A stretch of 7,101 nucleotides of DNA from positions 1-7,101 of the forward strand of contig CAMZIS010000063.1 of the NCBI GenBank assembly GCA_947307285.1, read 5' to 3'. Position numbers and translations under genes: made by a program. Below are positions 6,424-7,101 of this stretch, in pieces (the first letter of the stretch is position 1; every line of letters begins with the position of its first letter). The DNA is from an uncultured Peptococcaceae bacterium. Lineage in GTDB: Bacteria; Bacillota; Dehalobacteriia; UBA4068. The notes under the pieces were generated by a model. That model did no database searches, had not been told where the DNA came from, and saw nothing but the letters and a program-made list of their open reading frames with translations.

Positions 6424-7101
6424 TTACTTGTCCAGTCGTCCGAATCTGCTGAATGGATAGAGCCGGAAAACTGATTTGCCCACGATGCTGTTGCGGCTGA
6501 TAACGCCTACTTTATCGATACGGCTGTCGTGGCTTTCATCCCGGTTGTCGCCCATGACGAAATAGTAGCCGGAGGGGATGATTATATCCTCTTCGCCGTC
6601 GGTATCGATCCCGTTCAGATAGGGCTCATCAAGCAGCTTCCCGTTGATGTAAACATTGCCGTCGCTGATCTCCAGGTGATCGTTGGGCAGTCCCACGATT
6701 CGTTTGATATAATCGTCGCCCGGCGAATCCGGCGCTTCCAGAACGATGATATCGCCGCGTTCCGGCTCGGACAGCTTGTAGCTGATCTTAGATGTGATAA
6801 GATTGTCGCCGCTGTTCAGGGTGGGGTACATGGAAGTCCCTTCCACCATTGTGACGTCGAAGCAATAAGCACGTAAAACCACGGCAATAAGACAAGCCAC
6901 GGCACCTCTCTTGATATAGGTCCAGATCGTGCCCCAAGCGGAGGGCCGCTGTTCCGGCTCCGGCTCGGAGGCGATCTCTTCCGGCTGAGCAGGGGCTGGG
7001 GTTAGCACCTCGGAACGCAGCATGTCGTCTTTGGCTTCCTCGTCGCTGATTCCAAACAATGATACGATGCGGTGCCATTCGTCTTCTGCCCGGCTCAGCA
7101 G
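6424..7101 (-). CDS. lepB: Type I signal peptidase (S26 family), 5' end uncertain and probably outside
   Basis: The membrane-bound serine protease that removes signal peptides from secreted proteins. Numbered from the TTG at 7059 (211 aa): an acidic, proline-rich N-terminal stretch (18-40), one membrane helix (about 50-66), EGTSMYPTL (73-81) with the catalytic Ser76, DYIKRIVGLPND (116-127) with the general-base Lys119, and GDNRDESHDSR (170-180). All catalytic boxes are intact and the length fits the Gram-positive type. The start is unclear. The TTG at 7059 has no ribosome site, the ATG at 7023 has GAGGA about 13 nt upstream, and the frame stays open with coding-like codons to the window edge, encoding 14 further residues that include RAEDEWHRIVSL. 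I therefore mark it as running off the edge. It is convergent with the E1-like gene and separated from it by 117 bp. In principle it could process the exported macroglobulin-like protein, but housekeeping secretion is the safe reading. Confidence 0.93.
   Translation of the reverse strand: MLSRAEDEWHRIVSLFGISDEEAKDDMLRSEVLTPAPAQPEEIASEPEPEQRPSAWGTIWTYIKRGAVACLIAVVLRAYCFDVTMVEGTSMYPTLNSGDNLITSKISYKLSEPERGDIIVLEAPDSPGDDYIKRIVGLPNDHLEISDGNVYINGKLLDEPYLNGIDTDGEEDIIIPSGYYFVMGDNRDESHDSRIDKVGVISRNSIVGKSVFRLYPFSRFGRLDK

Noticed and set aside
6529..6876. 115-aa plus-strand open frame opposite the signal peptidase
   Set aside because: It is an antisense shadow of the S26 catalytic boxes; the product has no family features.

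Overview
The window looks like chromosomal DNA of an anaerobic, Bacillota-type bacterium, perhaps Clostridia or Negativicutes. The clues are moderately GC-rich coding sequence, strong AGGAGG ribosome binding sites, use of a TTG start, a TrpB2-type PLP enzyme, a stand-alone LUD-domain protein and a compact type I signal peptidase. No marker gene fixes the taxon, so this placement is inference. I see no rRNA, tRNA, CRISPR array, insertion sequence or phage gene.

Layout: (1) The 3' two thirds of a TrpB2-like tryptophan synthase beta chain runs in from the left edge and ends at 905, followed by a strong intrinsic terminator. (2) A 244-bp gap holds that terminator and a likely promoter. (3) Four genes follow on the plus strand with small gaps (30, 16 and 2 bp): a 1088-aa membrane-anchored, extracytoplasmic protein of the bacterial alpha-2-macroglobulin type; a small five-helix membrane protein of unknown function; a LUD-domain protein with a C-terminal cysteine cluster; and a ThiF/MoeB/HesA-type E1-like adenylyltransferase. 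They could form one transcript. (4) A short convergent region holds two hairpins. The GC-rich one with a minus-strand U-tract terminates (5) a minus-strand type I signal peptidase gene whose 5' end is probably beyond the right edge.

How the genes may work together: the macroglobulin-like protein and the small membrane protein are a plausible envelope pair. The LUD and E1-like genes are almost overlapping and probably translationally coupled, which suggests a shared role in a redox, sulfur-carrier or cofactor process that the sequence does not define. The most unusual points are the reduced, cysteine-rich macroglobulin-like protein without a thioester motif but with a YWE-repeat acidic tail, and the LUD/E1 pair, in which the E1-like enzyme has an altered C-terminal cysteine pair and no cysteine at the usual thiol position.
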